A DNA stretch of 64,000 nt, from NCBI GenBank assembly GCA_944381635.1, contig CALWLY010000014.1:23851-87850 (forward strand), written 5' to 3'. The position numbers were made by a program, and so were the translations under genes. Below the pieces are notes generated by a model. The model did not search any database. It was not told where the DNA came from and worked only from the letters and a program-made list of their open reading frames with translations. This DNA is from an uncultured Lachnospiraceae bacterium. GTDB lineage: Bacteria; Bacillota; Clostridia; Lachnospirales; Lachnospiraceae. Shown piece by piece: positions 51,459 through 60,639 of the stretch. Within the stretch, counting starts at the first letter, position 1; each line of letters begins with the position of its first letter.

Positions 51459-52934
51459 ATGAAAAAAAAGCCGAATATTGTATTTATCCTGACAGATGAT
51501 CAGGGGGCATGGGCTATGCACTGTGCAGGAAATGAGGACGTAAAGACGCCAAACCTGGACAGGCTGGCAGCAAACGGTGTGCGTTTCGACGAATTTTATT
51601 GTGCTTCTCCGGTATGCTCACCGGCCAGAGCGTCCATTGTTACGGGAAAAATTCCTTCCTGTCATGGAGTACAGGATTGGATCGCTAAAGGAAATGTGGA
51701 CGGCGATAAACATCCGCAGATGGCGTCACATGCAGAATTTAACACTCAGGACAGAGCCATTGATTATTTGAAAGATCATAAAACCTATATGGAAGTTCTG
51801 GCGGAAAACGGATATGTGTGCGGCCTCAGCGGCAAATGGCATCTGGGGGATAACGCCACAAAGAAAAAAGGATTTACAAAATGGTACACCATCGGAGCCG
51901 GCGGCTGTCATTATTTTGACCCGGATGTATGCGAAGACGGCGTATTTTCTACACCGGGACAATATGTCACAGATCTGATTACAGACAAGGCGGTGCAGTT
52001 TATTGATGAATTTACACAGGGAGAGGCACCCTTTTATTTAAGCGTGCATTACACAGCGCCGCACAGCCCGTGGAATCCGGAAGAACATCAGAAAAAATAC
52101 CTTGACTGGTATCAGGACTGTAAATTTACGGCCACACCGGATCTGCCCGTTCATCCGTGGCAGATAAGAACCTGTCCGATCGGAGATACTCCGGAGAAGA
52201 GAAGAGAAAATCTGACAGGCTATTATGCCGCAATCAGCTCCATGGATGCCGGTGTGGGGAAAATTATAGAAGAACTTGAGAAAAAGCAGATCCTGGATGA
52301 TACGATTCTGATTTTCACATCGGATAATGGTATGAATATGGGACATCACGGCATTTGGGGAAAAGGAAACGGCACCTATCCTCAGAATATGTATGATTCC
52401 GCCATCAAAGTGCCGCTGATTATTTCCATGCCGCAGGGAGCAAAGGGAGAAGTATGTTCCCAGATGTGCTGCCAGTACGATTTCTTCCCCACTATCCTTG
52501 CTATGGCAGGCTGCAGCGAGAAGCTGGAAAAAATGCAGCCTGGAAAAAGTATGACCAGGCTGCTTGAGAATCCGAAAGAGAAGGATGAAGAACGCATCGT
52601 AGTTTTTGATGAATACAGCAACACCCGTATGATTCGGACAAAACAATATAAGTATATCCACCGTTATCCGGATGGACCCGATGAATTCTATGATATGAAA
52701 AACGATCCCTGTGAGACGAAAAATCTTGCACAGGATGCTGCATACAAAGACAGAATCGATGCTATGAAGTCTTCCATGGAAGAGTGGTTTGACAGGTATG
52801 CCGTAAAGGAGATGGATGCCAGACAGTTTTACAACACCGGAAGAGGACAGACTGACATCTGTTATAAAGAAAACGCCTTCGATACGACCCTGGAATACTA
52901 TCACTCCGAAACTTCTTCGGAAACAGGAAGGTAA
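51459..52934 (+). CDS. Formylglycine-dependent sulfatase
   Basis: 491 residues of the alkaline phosphatase/arylsulfatase superfamily. The modification motif CSPAR begins at Cys53 (VCSPARASIVTG); this Cys must be oxidised to formylglycine by a separate maturase not seen here. Other metal and substrate residues: ILTDDQG (13-14), SGKWHLG, FTSDNGMNMGHHG. No signal peptide, so it is probably cytoplasmic, acting on imported sulfated sugars. ATG 51459 follows GGAGGTG; the upstream extension lacks a ribosome binding site. Its last 34 bp overlap the convergent GH4 gene. Confidence 0.92.
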   Translation: MKKKPNIVFILTDDQGAWAMHCAGNEDVKTPNLDRLAANGVRFDEFYCASPVCSPARASIVTGKIPSCHGVQDWIAKGNVDGDKHPQMASHAEFNTQDRAIDYLKDHKTYMEVLAENGYVCGLSGKWHLGDNATKKKGFTKWYTIGAGGCHYFDPDVCEDGVFSTPGQYVTDLITDKAVQFIDEFTQGEAPFYLSVHYTAPHSPWNPEEHQKKYLDWYQDCKFTATPDLPVHPWQIRTCPIGDTPEKRRENLTGYYAAISSMDAGVGKIIEELEKKQILDDTILIFTSDNGMNMGHHGIWGKGNGTYPQNMYDSAIKVPLIISMPQGAKGEVCSQMCCQYDFFPTILAMAGCSEKLEKMQPGKSMTRLLENPKEKDEERIVVFDEYSNTRMIRTKQYKYIHRYPDGPDEFYDMKNDPCETKNLAQDAAYKDRIDAMKSSMEEWFDRYAVKEMDARQFYNTGRGQTDICYKENAFDTTLEYYHSETSSETGR

Positions 52935-54250
52935 TCCTTCATATATTCACCGTGAGCTTTTATCATTTCATCACACATTTTTTCAATGGTATCAAGATCC
53001 AGCTCAGCACCTGTGTGAGGATCTAACATAGCGGCCTGATAAATGTGTTTTCTGTCTTTTGTGACAGCGGCTTCAATGGTGAGAAGCTGAGCGTTGATAT
53101 TTGTCATATTCATGGCGGCAAGCTGTACCGGAAGGCGTCCTACATGGAGAGGATGAATGCCCCGGCCATCCACGTAGCAGGGAACTTCCACGCAGGCATC
53201 GGCGGGGAGGTTCTCAATATAAAGTTTGTCATTTAAAACATTACCGCCGATTTTGTAAGGGGTATTTGTGACAACCGCTTCCATAATGTAGGAAGCGTAC
53301 TCGCGGCTTCGTGTATGGGTAACAGCGCCGCCATTGTATATTTCTTCCTTTTCTTTTTTCCAGCCTTCAATCTGACTGATACAGCGTCTTGGATACTCAT
53401 CCAGAGGAATGTTGTAGCGGTCGATCAGTTCGGGATAACGGCTTTTGATGTAAAAAGCATTGTACTCCGCATTGTGCTCGCTGGATTCTGTGCAGTAGTA
53501 TCCCAAACGTTTGATATAATCAAAGCGAACCATGTCTGTGTGCTTTTCAGAAGCATTCTTTTCGGCTGCTTTTTTGCGGATTTCAGGGTAAAGATCATTG
53601 CCGTTTTTGTCCCTGATTTCCAGAAGCCAGCCCATGTGATTGATGCCGGCAATCAATTCTTCACGTCCCTCAAGCTTCTCTTCCATTCCAAGACTTTTCA
53701 ACAGATTTTCCGAGCATACCTGCACGCTGTGGCAAAGCCCCACTGTTCTTATTTTTGTGTAACGCTGCATGAAGCCTGTCAGCATGGCCATGGGATTGGT
53801 GTAATTAAGGAAAAGCGTGTTGGGGCAAACTTCTTCCATATCTTTTGCAAAATCAGCCATCACCGGAATTGTGCGCAGTGCTCTCATGATTCCGCCGATT
53901 CCCATAGTGTCGGCAATCGTCTGGCGAAGACCATATTTTTTTGGAATCTCAAAATCCGTAATGGTACAGGGATCGTATCCCCCTACCTGAATGGCGTTGA
54001 TGACAAAGGTTGCATCCCGTAACGCCTCTTTCCGGTTTTCCGCACCCAGATAGGTTTTGATGACAGCCCGGCCCTGATTAACGTTTTTGTTAATTGCATT
54101 CAGGATAAGTTCTGATTCCATCAGCCGCTCCCTGTCAATATCGTAAAGAGCAATTTCACTTTCGCACAGGGCGGGAGTACACATACAGTCACCCAGTACA
54201 TTTCTTGCAAATACGGTGCTTCCTGCACCTAAAAATGTGATTTTAAGCAT
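52901..54250 (-). CDS. GH4 family glycosidase, probable alpha-galactosidase
   Basis: 449 residues. NAD-dependent, metal-dependent GH4 enzyme: Rossmann start KITFLGAGSTVFARNVLGD, NYTNPM (149-154), the metal Cys173-His174 in GLCHSVQ and His205 in INHMGW. The CHSV form is typical of the MelA-like alpha-galactosidase group, while phospho-glucosidases carry other residues, so alpha-galactosidase is favoured. ATG at 54250 follows AGAGAGG; the longer frame has no support. It is divergent from an AraC regulator, its likely controller. Confidence 0.9.
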   Translation of the reverse strand: MLKITFLGAGSTVFARNVLGDCMCTPALCESEIALYDIDRERLMESELILNAINKNVNQGRAVIKTYLGAENRKEALRDATFVINAIQVGGYDPCTITDFEIPKKYGLRQTIADTMGIGGIMRALRTIPVMADFAKDMEEVCPNTLFLNYTNPMAMLTGFMQRYTKIRTVGLCHSVQVCSENLLKSLGMEEKLEGREELIAGINHMGWLLEIRDKNGNDLYPEIRKKAAEKNASEKHTDMVRFDYIKRLGYYCTESSEHNAEYNAFYIKSRYPELIDRYNIPLDEYPRRCISQIEGWKKEKEEIYNGGAVTHTRSREYASYIMEAVVTNTPYKIGGNVLNDKLYIENLPADACVEVPCYVDGRGIHPLHVGRLPVQLAAMNMTNINAQLLTIEAAVTKDRKHIYQAAMLDPHTGAELDLDTIEKMCDEMIKAHGEYMKDYLPVSEEVSE

Positions 54251-54352
54251 AACGACCTCTCTTTCCGGGAAGCCCTCTATTAAGCCTTCCCCTGTTATAA
54301 AAACAGTATAAAAAACAACCCATGCAAACGCTATGCCATATGTTTCCAAAAA

Positions 54353-54380
54353 TTGACATTATGTTGTATTATGATAATAC
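54353..54380 (+). promoter_or_regulatory. Promoter of the AraC gene
   Basis: TTGACA (54353-54358), 16 bp spacer, TAATAC (54375-54380). Confidence 0.55.
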
Positions 54381-54382
54381 CA

Positions 54383-54437
54383 GGGTCAAAAGGTCAAGGA
54401 TGCCATGCTTGCATGGCAATCCATGACTTTGTGACCC
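54383..54437. promoter_or_regulatory. 55 bp palindrome in the divergent GH4-AraC region
   Basis: GGGTCA (54383-54388) pairs with TGACCC (54432-54437), enclosing GGAT.CCATGC/GCATGG..ATCC. It begins at the expected AraC transcription start. It may be an operator or an RNA hairpin; it resembles 8901-8955. Confidence 0.5.
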
Positions 54438-54502
54438 GCAAAACATGAGAAAGAAGCCCGAACAGGGCGGAATGTGGGGTACGAAGTGCGGAGGAGATAA
54501 AA

Positions 54503-55333
54503 ATGAGAGAAAAGATGAAAGAATATCAGATTGAAGAAGAGAAAAAGGAGGCTGTACAGCTTTATTTCTGCGGCTGGCAGAAAACCGAACCCGGGCATGC
54601 TTTTGGTCCGGCAGTTCGACCTCACTACCTGATCCACTTTATCCTTCGGGGAAAGGGAAGTTATGAGGCCGGAGGGAAAACCTATCTTCTCTCCGCAGGT
54701 GATGCCTTTTTGATTTATCCCGGTGAAACCACTTATTACAAAGCAGACGAAAAAGATCCCTGGGAATATGTCTGGATCGGTATGGGTGGAGAGGAAACTG
54801 AGCTGATATTAGGGGAGTGTGATTTTCGGGATGGTTATGTCTATTCCGGCAAAGGACAGGAAAGCATTTTGGAATATGTCAGGAAAATTGCGGATCTTTT
54901 TGCGTCCTATCAGAAAAACAGGCTGGAAATCATGGGTTATTTTTACCTTTTGTTTTCCGAAATGAAAAAAAGGGAGAGAAAAGAAAGGGCGGATGCTAAG
55001 GAAGAATACATCCTGAAAGCGGAAGAATATATTCGCCATAACTACAGCTATCCCATCACGGTGCAGGGTATTGCCGATTATATCGGTATTGACAGGAGTT
55101 ATTTTTACAGACTCATGAGAGAAGAAAAGAAAATATCGCCTCAGCAATATATTATCCGGTACCGAATATTTGAGGCGGAAAGACTGCTTCGGGAAACCGG
55201 CCTGCCGGTGACGCAGATTGCATTTTCCTGTGGATTTAAGGATACGCCTTCATTCTGCCGCATGTTTAAGGAAAAAACCGGAGAATCCCCGCTTGTCTAT
55301 CGAAAGAGACAGGCACTGTTAGAAAAGAATTGA
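54503..55333 (+). CDS. AraC family transcriptional regulator
   Basis: 276 residues: N-terminal cupin-like AraC-binding domain (YLIHFILRGKGSYEAGGKTY then LLSAGDAFLIYPGE) and two C-terminal helix-turn-helix motifs (ITVQGIADYIGIDRSYFYRL, VTQIAFSCGFKDTPSFCRMF). This layout is usual for regulators of alpha-galactoside or other glycan genes (MsmR/RafR-like). GGAGGAG precedes ATG 54503. It is divergent from the GH4 gene and probably activates it. Confidence 0.92.
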   Translation: MREKMKEYQIEEEKKEAVQLYFCGWQKTEPGHAFGPAVRPHYLIHFILRGKGSYEAGGKTYLLSAGDAFLIYPGETTYYKADEKDPWEYVWIGMGGEETELILGECDFRDGYVYSGKGQESILEYVRKIADLFASYQKNRLEIMGYFYLLFSEMKKRERKERADAKEEYILKAEEYIRHNYSYPITVQGIADYIGIDRSYFYRLMREEKKISPQQYIIRYRIFEAERLLRETGLPVTQIAFSCGFKDTPSFCRMFKEKTGESPLVYRKRQALLEKN

Positions 55334-55391
55334 CATCTCATACAGAATCGGGGTAAACTGTCTATAGTGATTTAGATAAAATTCACAAAAA

Positions 55392-55420
55392 TTGACATTT
55401 TTCATCCGAAAAAATATATT
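55392..55420 (+). promoter_or_regulatory. Promoter of the glycerol dehydrogenase gene
   Basis: TTGACA (55392-55397), 17 bp spacer, TATATT (55415-55420). A leader of about 155 nt follows and contains repeat module 3. Confidence 0.75.
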
Positions 55421-55504
55421 ATTTTTTGGTTGGACGAAAAAACGATATTGCAAAAACTGCAATATGAAATTTTGTTGCTTTGCGGCATTGCAGTTAGGGA
55501 AAAT

Positions 55505-55558
55505 ATGTCGCAAGGTGACTGACTGCAGGCGGAGAATTCCGCAGCACGAAATTCTTTA
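55505..55558. repeat. Diverged repeat module 3 in the gldA leader
   Basis: GTCGCAAGGTGACTGACTGCAGGCGGAGAAT followed by a weak AATTCCGC..GAAATT hairpin and CTTT. Aligns with 22980-23030. Confidence 0.55.
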
Positions 55559-55583
55559 CTTTAAAAAAGGAGGTATCATTTTT

Positions 55584-56681
55584 ATGGCAAAAATTTTAAA
55601 CAGTCCCAGCAAATATGTGCAGGGAGCAGGGGAACTTTCCAGACTTGGAAACTATGTGAAAGGGTACGGCAAAAAGGCGCTGCTTTTGATCAGTGCATCG
55701 GGATATAAAAGAATCGGCGCTGTTATAGAAAAAGGATTTGAAGGCAGCGGTGTGGAAATCGTATTTGATTATTTTAACGGCGAATGCTGCAAAACAGAAA
55801 TCAATCGTCTGGTGAGAATCATGGAAGAGAAACAGTGTGACACTGTGGTAGGTATCGGCGGAGGAAAAATACTGGATACAGCCAAAGCAGTGGCTTATTA
55901 TCGCAGCACTCCGGTTGTGATCTGTCCGACGATTGCATCCACAGATGCACCCTGCAGCGCACTGTCCGTTATTTATACAGAGGAGGGAGTTTTTGAAGAA
56001 TATCTTTTCCTTCCCGCAAATCCCAATATGGTTCTTATGGACACGGATGTAATTGCAAAATCACCGGTTCGTCTTACTGTGGCAGGCATGGGAGACGCCT
56101 TGGCGACTTATTTTGAAGCGAGAGCCGTGCAGGCGAAAGACGCACTTACCTGTGCGGGAGGCCATGGAACTCTTGCGGCTATGGCGCTGGCAAAACTTTG
56201 TTTTGACACTCTGATGGAAGAAGGGGTGAAAGCAAAACTGGCATTGGAAGCGGGAGTATGCACAAAAGCAGTGGAAAAAATCATTGAGGCAAATACACTT
56301 CTCTCCGGAATCGGCTTTGAAAGCGGTGGTCTGGCAGGAGCTCATGCTATCCACAATGGATTTACGGTTCTGGAAGAATGTCATCATATGTATCATGGAG
56401 AAAAGGTGGCCTTCGGAACTATCACACAGCTTGTTTTAGAAGACGTGCCGGAAGAAGAACTGGAGGATGTTATCAGCTTCTGTATCGAAGTAGGTCTACC
56501 GGTAACTTTGAAAGAACTGGGAATTAAGGAAGTGACGAAAGAGAAGATCATGGCAGTGGCAGAGGCTGCATGCGCGCCTACAGACACTCTGCACAATATG
56601 CCGTTTGAAGTGACTCCGGAAAAAGTATGCGCAGCGATTCTGGCAGCAGATGCCTATGGAAAATATTTCCTGGGAGAGTAA
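55584..56681 (+). CDS. gldA: Glycerol dehydrogenase
   Basis: 365 residues, iron-containing alcohol dehydrogenase superfamily. It oxidises glycerol to dihydroxyacetone with NAD+ using Zn2+. NAD site GIGGGKILDTAKA (90-102); metal ligands Asp171 (GMGDALATYFEA), His254 (GGLAGAHAIHNG) and His271 (MYHGEKVAFG), at the positions known for GldA. ATG 55584 follows AAAGGAGGT; the longer frame crosses the repeat and is rejected. Single-gene unit within the glycan region. Confidence 0.93.
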   Translation: MAKILNSPSKYVQGAGELSRLGNYVKGYGKKALLLISASGYKRIGAVIEKGFEGSGVEIVFDYFNGECCKTEINRLVRIMEEKQCDTVVGIGGGKILDTAKAVAYYRSTPVVICPTIASTDAPCSALSVIYTEEGVFEEYLFLPANPNMVLMDTDVIAKSPVRLTVAGMGDALATYFEARAVQAKDALTCAGGHGTLAAMALAKLCFDTLMEEGVKAKLALEAGVCTKAVEKIIEANTLLSGIGFESGGLAGAHAIHNGFTVLEECHHMYHGEKVAFGTITQLVLEDVPEEELEDVISFCIEVGLPVTLKELGIKEVTKEKIMAVAEAACAPTDTLHNMPFEVTPEKVCAAILAADAYGKYFLGE

Positions 56682-56743
56682 CAGCATCTGCGCGTAGGGG
56701 GCGAATGCCGACACATAGGCAGCATCTGCCGCGGATTTACGGT

Positions 56744-57757
56744 TTAGGTTTCATCCCAATATTTTTTCATTTTAGCCTGGGATAAACCTTCCAGAAAATG
56801 ACATTCAATCTCGATAAACTCCAGAAGTTCCATTAAGATATGCTGTAGAATAGCCTGATTGTGGAATTCGGAAGAGTTTTCCGGCAGTTTTTTGGGCTCC
56901 ATGGAAAGCATGATCTCATGCCACTCCTTTCGCAGGAGGATGGCGCGATTCTTTTCATGGAGAGACTCCCCTATATGAGACATGAACTCGGAAATGATCA
57001 GGGACTGCTCATGAACAAGAGTCAGTTTGTCTATGGAATGATAGAAACTTCGCAGGACGCCGCACTGGCCGATGCGCATATCCATATATTCCAGATAGTA
57101 CCCGGAGGCTTCGTTGAAAGTATTCCCGGCTTCCTCAAAAGCATGAACGGTAGCTGTGCGAAGCATTTCTTCCAGTTGGTCAAGATGCTCCAGAATCTTG
57201 GGGGATACAGTGGAGTGAATCAGGCAGTCAGAAAGCTGTAGAAGGATGTTTTTCAAATCCGATTCGATTTGACGAATATCCCGGTTCAGCCTTTTGGAAC
57301 GTCTGGGAATGTAGAGATTGAAAAGAACAGCCAACAGGGAACCGATGGCAAGCAGAAGGAACTCATTGAGAATCAGAGAAAGGGTCAGTTCTTTCATACT
57401 GAAAAAATGAGTGCATATTACCATATTTACGGAAAGGGTATAGTCCCAGCGGAGAAAACAGGTAATGCCTACGGTCAGAAGAAGCACGATACATAAAGAC
57501 TGCCAGTGTGTGCCGATAAGCGGAAAGAAAAGAAGACTGAGACCGGCAGTGTAGAGAAAAGAAAGGAAACGGTGAAGCGTCAGCCGCAGAGTTTCCTTTT
57601 TTGTATTCTGAATGGTCAGATAAGTGATAATTCCGGCGGAAGTGGCAAAGGAAAGTCCGAATATTTCAGCGATAAAAATAGCCAGACAGCAGCCCACGGC
57701 AATTTTCACAATTTTAAGGAACAGATTCCAATCAATACGGGAAGTAATCAGGTTCAT
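56744..57757 (-). CDS. FUSC/aromatic acid exporter-like membrane protein
   Basis: 337 residues: six membrane helices in the first 150 residues (KIAVGCCLAIFIAEIFGLSF, GIITYLTIQNTKKETLRLTL and further), then a helical cytoplasmic region with a conserved acidic/aromatic pattern. This is the ArAE_1/DUF939 layout. Proposed role: efflux of aromatic or other organic acids; not shown here. Gene on the minus strand between gldA and the fucosidase; AAAGGATG precedes the ATG. Confidence 0.85.
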   Translation of the reverse strand: MNLITSRIDWNLFLKIVKIAVGCCLAIFIAEIFGLSFATSAGIITYLTIQNTKKETLRLTLHRFLSFLYTAGLSLLFFPLIGTHWQSLCIVLLLTVGITCFLRWDYTLSVNMVICTHFFSMKELTLSLILNEFLLLAIGSLLAVLFNLYIPRRSKRLNRDIRQIESDLKNILLQLSDCLIHSTVSPKILEHLDQLEEMLRTATVHAFEEAGNTFNEASGYYLEYMDMRIGQCGVLRSFYHSIDKLTLVHEQSLIISEFMSHIGESLHEKNRAILLRKEWHEIMLSMEPKKLPENSSEFHNQAILQHILMELLEFIEIECHFLEGLSQAKMKKYWDET

Positions 57758-58024
57758 AAAATCATCCTTTCTTATGTTTGACGGGCATAAAGTCAGTTTT
57801 TCATGGAAGTAATGAAATGTATGAACTTTTCACCCTGTCAGCATCCGAGTATAAAGGCTCAAATCGGGTCTTTCCTGGACCATATTGCTTTTGTACACGG
57901 ACGCTGTCCTATATTAAGATACCAGAGCGGGGGAGAACAGTACATAGAAAATTTTTTTATTCTGCAAAAGGCAAAAGAAAAAACAATCCTGAATGAGAGA
58001 AGGGAAGAAAAGGAGTATAGGAAA

Positions 58025-59338
58025 ATGAATCAGGAAATAAGAGAGAGGACAAAATGGTTTCTGGAAGACAGATTCGGAATGTTTATACACTGGGGACTGT
58101 ATGCCATTCCGGCAGCAGGCGAATGGATTCGCTCTGAAAGAAGAATGTCCGTGGAGGAATATGAGGAGTATTTTAAGGAATTTGACCCCGTTGATTATGA
58201 TCCGAAAAAATGGGCAAAGCTTGCAAAAGAAGCAGGAATGAAATATGCGGTAATGACTGCAAAGCATCATGACGGTTTCTGCCTGTTTGATTCCAAACTG
58301 ACAGATTACAAGGCGACAAACACCAAAGCGGGACGAGACCTGGTGAGAGAGTACCTGGATGCCTTTCGGGCGGAGGGGCTTAAAGTAGGACTTTACTATT
58401 CTCTGATAGACTGGCACCATCCGGACTATCCGAAATACGATGACTGGCATCATCCCATGCGGGGAAGAGAAGAATATAAAGACGAAAAAATAGATTTCGA
58501 CCGGTATCTTGCCTATATGCACGGACAGGTGAAAGAGCTGGTGACAGAATACGGAAAACTGGATATTCTTTGGTTTGATTTTTCCTATGGTGAAATGTGC
58601 GGAGAAAAATGGAAGGCAGAGGAGCTGATCCGGATGGTCAGAAGCTATCAGCCGGATGTGATCATCGACAACAGATTGGAAGGTTCCGGAGAAAAGAACG
58701 GCAGCATTATGAGTGCAAATCCCCTGCCTTACAGCGGTGATTTCGCAAGCCCGGAACAGATCATTCCTCCTTTCGGAATCCGGGATGACAATGGCGAACT
58801 GATTCCCTGGGAACTTTGCGCAACCATGAACAATCACTGGGGTTACTGTTCCTGGGATCACACATTTAAGTCTGCCAAAACAATTATTCAGAAACTGGTG
58901 GAATGTGTCAGCAAAGGCGGCAATATGATGATGAATGTAGGGCCGGATGCTAAGGGAAACATTCCAGGGGAAAGTGTGGAGATATTAAAAGAAGTAGGAA
59001 AATGGATGCAGAAAAACGGAAATTCTGTTTATGGCTGTACGATTTCCGAATTTTCCAAGCCGGAATGGGGACGCTATACACAGAAAGGCAACAAAGTGTA
59101 TGCTCATATTTATGAGACGCCTCTGGGAGCGCTGCCTCTTTATGGAATTGCTCCGGAGAGAATTCAGAAGATGAGATATCTTGCTGACGGAAGCCAGGTG
59201 GACAGAGGAGAGGCATGGAATACAAAGCTTTACCCGGATGTGGCCTTTGCTGCATTGGGAGAAAATCCGGTGTGTTCGTATCCGTTAAAAGATGAAACCG
59301 ATACGGTCGTGGAAATTACCCTTGTGCCTGTTGTGTGA
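58025..59338 (+). CDS. GH29 alpha-L-fucosidase
   Basis: 437 residues. N-terminal GH29 barrel start (RFGMFIHWGLYAIPAAGEW), TAKHHDGFCLFDS, and the nucleophile Asp in LDILWFDFSYG (about 182-192). The C-terminal beta domain is short. No signal peptide, so it probably acts on imported fucosyl oligosaccharides. ATG 58025 follows AAAGGAG; the frame extends to 57803, but this part has no ribosome binding site, is not like GH29 and is treated as leader. Fits with the sulfatase and GH4 enzyme as a mucin-glycan set. Confidence 0.93.
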   Translation: MNQEIRERTKWFLEDRFGMFIHWGLYAIPAAGEWIRSERRMSVEEYEEYFKEFDPVDYDPKKWAKLAKEAGMKYAVMTAKHHDGFCLFDSKLTDYKATNTKAGRDLVREYLDAFRAEGLKVGLYYSLIDWHHPDYPKYDDWHHPMRGREEYKDEKIDFDRYLAYMHGQVKELVTEYGKLDILWFDFSYGEMCGEKWKAEELIRMVRSYQPDVIIDNRLEGSGEKNGSIMSANPLPYSGDFASPEQIIPPFGIRDDNGELIPWELCATMNNHWGYCSWDHTFKSAKTIIQKLVECVSKGGNMMMNVGPDAKGNIPGESVEILKEVGKWMQKNGNSVYGCTISEFSKPEWGRYTQKGNKVYAHIYETPLGALPLYGIAPERIQKMRYLADGSQVDRGEAWNTKLYPDVAFAALGENPVCSYPLKDETDTVVEITLVPVV

Positions 59339-59461
59339 CCTTGTTACAGAAGAAGCCGGAAAGAATCGCTATAATAAAGCCAACATCAAAAACATTACAT
59401 TTCATATGCAGCACAAACAAAGGAATGACTGCATGAATATAGAGAAAAGGAGATAGATATT

Positions 59462-59767
59462 ATGGCAAAAGAATTTACAAAACAGCAGTTTGAAGAAGAA
59501 GTATTAAACGCAGAGGGAGCAGTTTTAGTAGATTTCTGGGCAACCTGGTGCATGCCGTGCAAAATGCAGGGACCTACCATTGACCAGCTGGCACAGGAAG
59601 GATTTCCGGTTGGAAAAGTTGATGTGGATAAAGAACCGGAGCTGGCTGCAAAATATCGTGTGATGAGCGTACCTACACTGATCGTGTTCAAGGGCGGAAA
59701 AGAAGTAAAACGTATGGTTGGTGTGCAGTCCAAGGAAGCACTCAAAGAAGCTTTGGCAAATGCATAA
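59462..59767 (+). CDS. trxA: Thioredoxin
   Basis: 101 residues with active site WCMPCK (Cys30, Cys33; the usual form is WCGPCK, so Met replaces Gly) and cis-Pro in MSVPTLIVF. It reduces cytoplasmic disulfides. AAAAGGAGATAG precedes ATG 59462. A TATAAT box is at 59370-59375 but a good -35 is lacking. No thioredoxin reductase is adjacent. Confidence 0.94.
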   Translation: MAKEFTKQQFEEEVLNAEGAVLVDFWATWCMPCKMQGPTIDQLAQEGFPVGKVDVDKEPELAAKYRVMSVPTLIVFKGGKEVKRMVGVQSKEALKEALANA

Positions 59768-59808
59768 AATTGCGAAAAAGCACACGACAAAATTAGATGC
59801 GAAATAGA

Positions 59809-59852
59809 AAGAGAACTGAGGAAATCAAAAGATTTTCCCGGTTCTCTTTTTG
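59809..59852 (+). terminator. Terminator after trxA
   Basis: AGAGAACTGAGGAAATC pairs with GATTTTCCCGGTTCTCT (mismatches inside) and is followed by TTTTT. A very degraded GGAAA-type hairpin may follow (to about 59892). Confidence 0.75.
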
Positions 59853-59924
59853 TGTGATGGAAAATTTTATTTTTATTCTGTAAAAAAGAAGGATAAATCC
59901 CGCTGAGACGGCACGGAGTGATTT

Positions 59925-60599
59925 TCAGGGAAGTTTTTTATAAAGGCTGTTTTTATCCAGAATTTCTATTTTTCCTCTGGAAAGACGGATGGAACCTTCT
60001 TTTACAAACTGTTTGAGAGAACGGCTTACAGCTTCTCTTGCACTTCCGATAGACTGCGCCAGTTCCTCCTGAGTGACAGGCAGAAGCAAAGAGGAAGTTT
60101 CCGCGGACTTATCAATAAGGAAAGCAGCAATGCGCTGTTCCAGAGACAGAAAGAAAATACGTTCCACAGCGGACAGGACTTCAGAAAAATGTTCTGTCAT
60201 CAACCGATAAATAAAAGCTTCCATATAGATATTCTTTTCCATTAACTCGGAAAAGACGGCAGAAGGCACAAGGATAATGTCGCAATCGGAATCCGCGTCA
60301 ATCTGCACATCGAAGGTGGCAGCGGAAAACATACAGGAAGCAGACAGAGCGCATACGTCACCTTCTTTCATGCTGCATATGGTTGCCTGTTTTCCGTCTT
60401 CCCCCAACAGATAAATACGGATACTGCCCTGAAGAATAAACAGGACGCCGAGACAGTTGGCGTCTCCGGAGAGAATGGCCTCTTTGGAATGGTAATGGGC
60501 AAGTCTGGAAAAAGAAAGCAGTTTCTGTCTTTCGGTTTCCGACAGGTGTTCCCAGAATGAATGTTGACTGAAATATTGTGAAAAATCGAAGTTTTCCAT
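59925..60599 (-). CDS. Crp/Fnr family transcriptional regulator
   Basis: 224 residues: cyclic-nucleotide-binding-like beta-roll (about 30-140) without the Cys cluster of oxygen-sensing FNR, a dimer helix, and a C-terminal winged helix (LPVTQEELAQSIGSAREAVS then RSLKQFVKEGSIRLSRGKIE). AGGAGG precedes the ATG at 60599. It may answer redox, metabolite or heme signals. Located between trxA and the feo operon, divergent from feo. Confidence 0.92.
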   Translation of the reverse strand: MENFDFSQYFSQHSFWEHLSETERQKLLSFSRLAHYHSKEAILSGDANCLGVLFILQGSIRIYLLGEDGKQATICSMKEGDVCALSASCMFSAATFDVQIDADSDCDIILVPSAVFSELMEKNIYMEAFIYRLMTEHFSEVLSAVERIFFLSLEQRIAAFLIDKSAETSSLLLPVTQEELAQSIGSAREAVSRSLKQFVKEGSIRLSRGKIEILDKNSLYKKLP

Positions 60600-60639
60600 A
60601 AAAAAATCCTCCTGAAGTGGATAAACATGATGTCTGGCG

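Noticed and set aside
55392..55583. In-frame extension of glycerol dehydrogenase by 64 residues
   Set aside because: It contains the promoter -10 region and repeat module 3; AAAGGAGGT marks ATG 55584.
57803..58024. In-frame extension of the fucosidase by 74 residues
   Set aside because: No ribosome binding site at 57803, sequence unlike GH29, while AAAGGAG sits correctly before ATG 58025.
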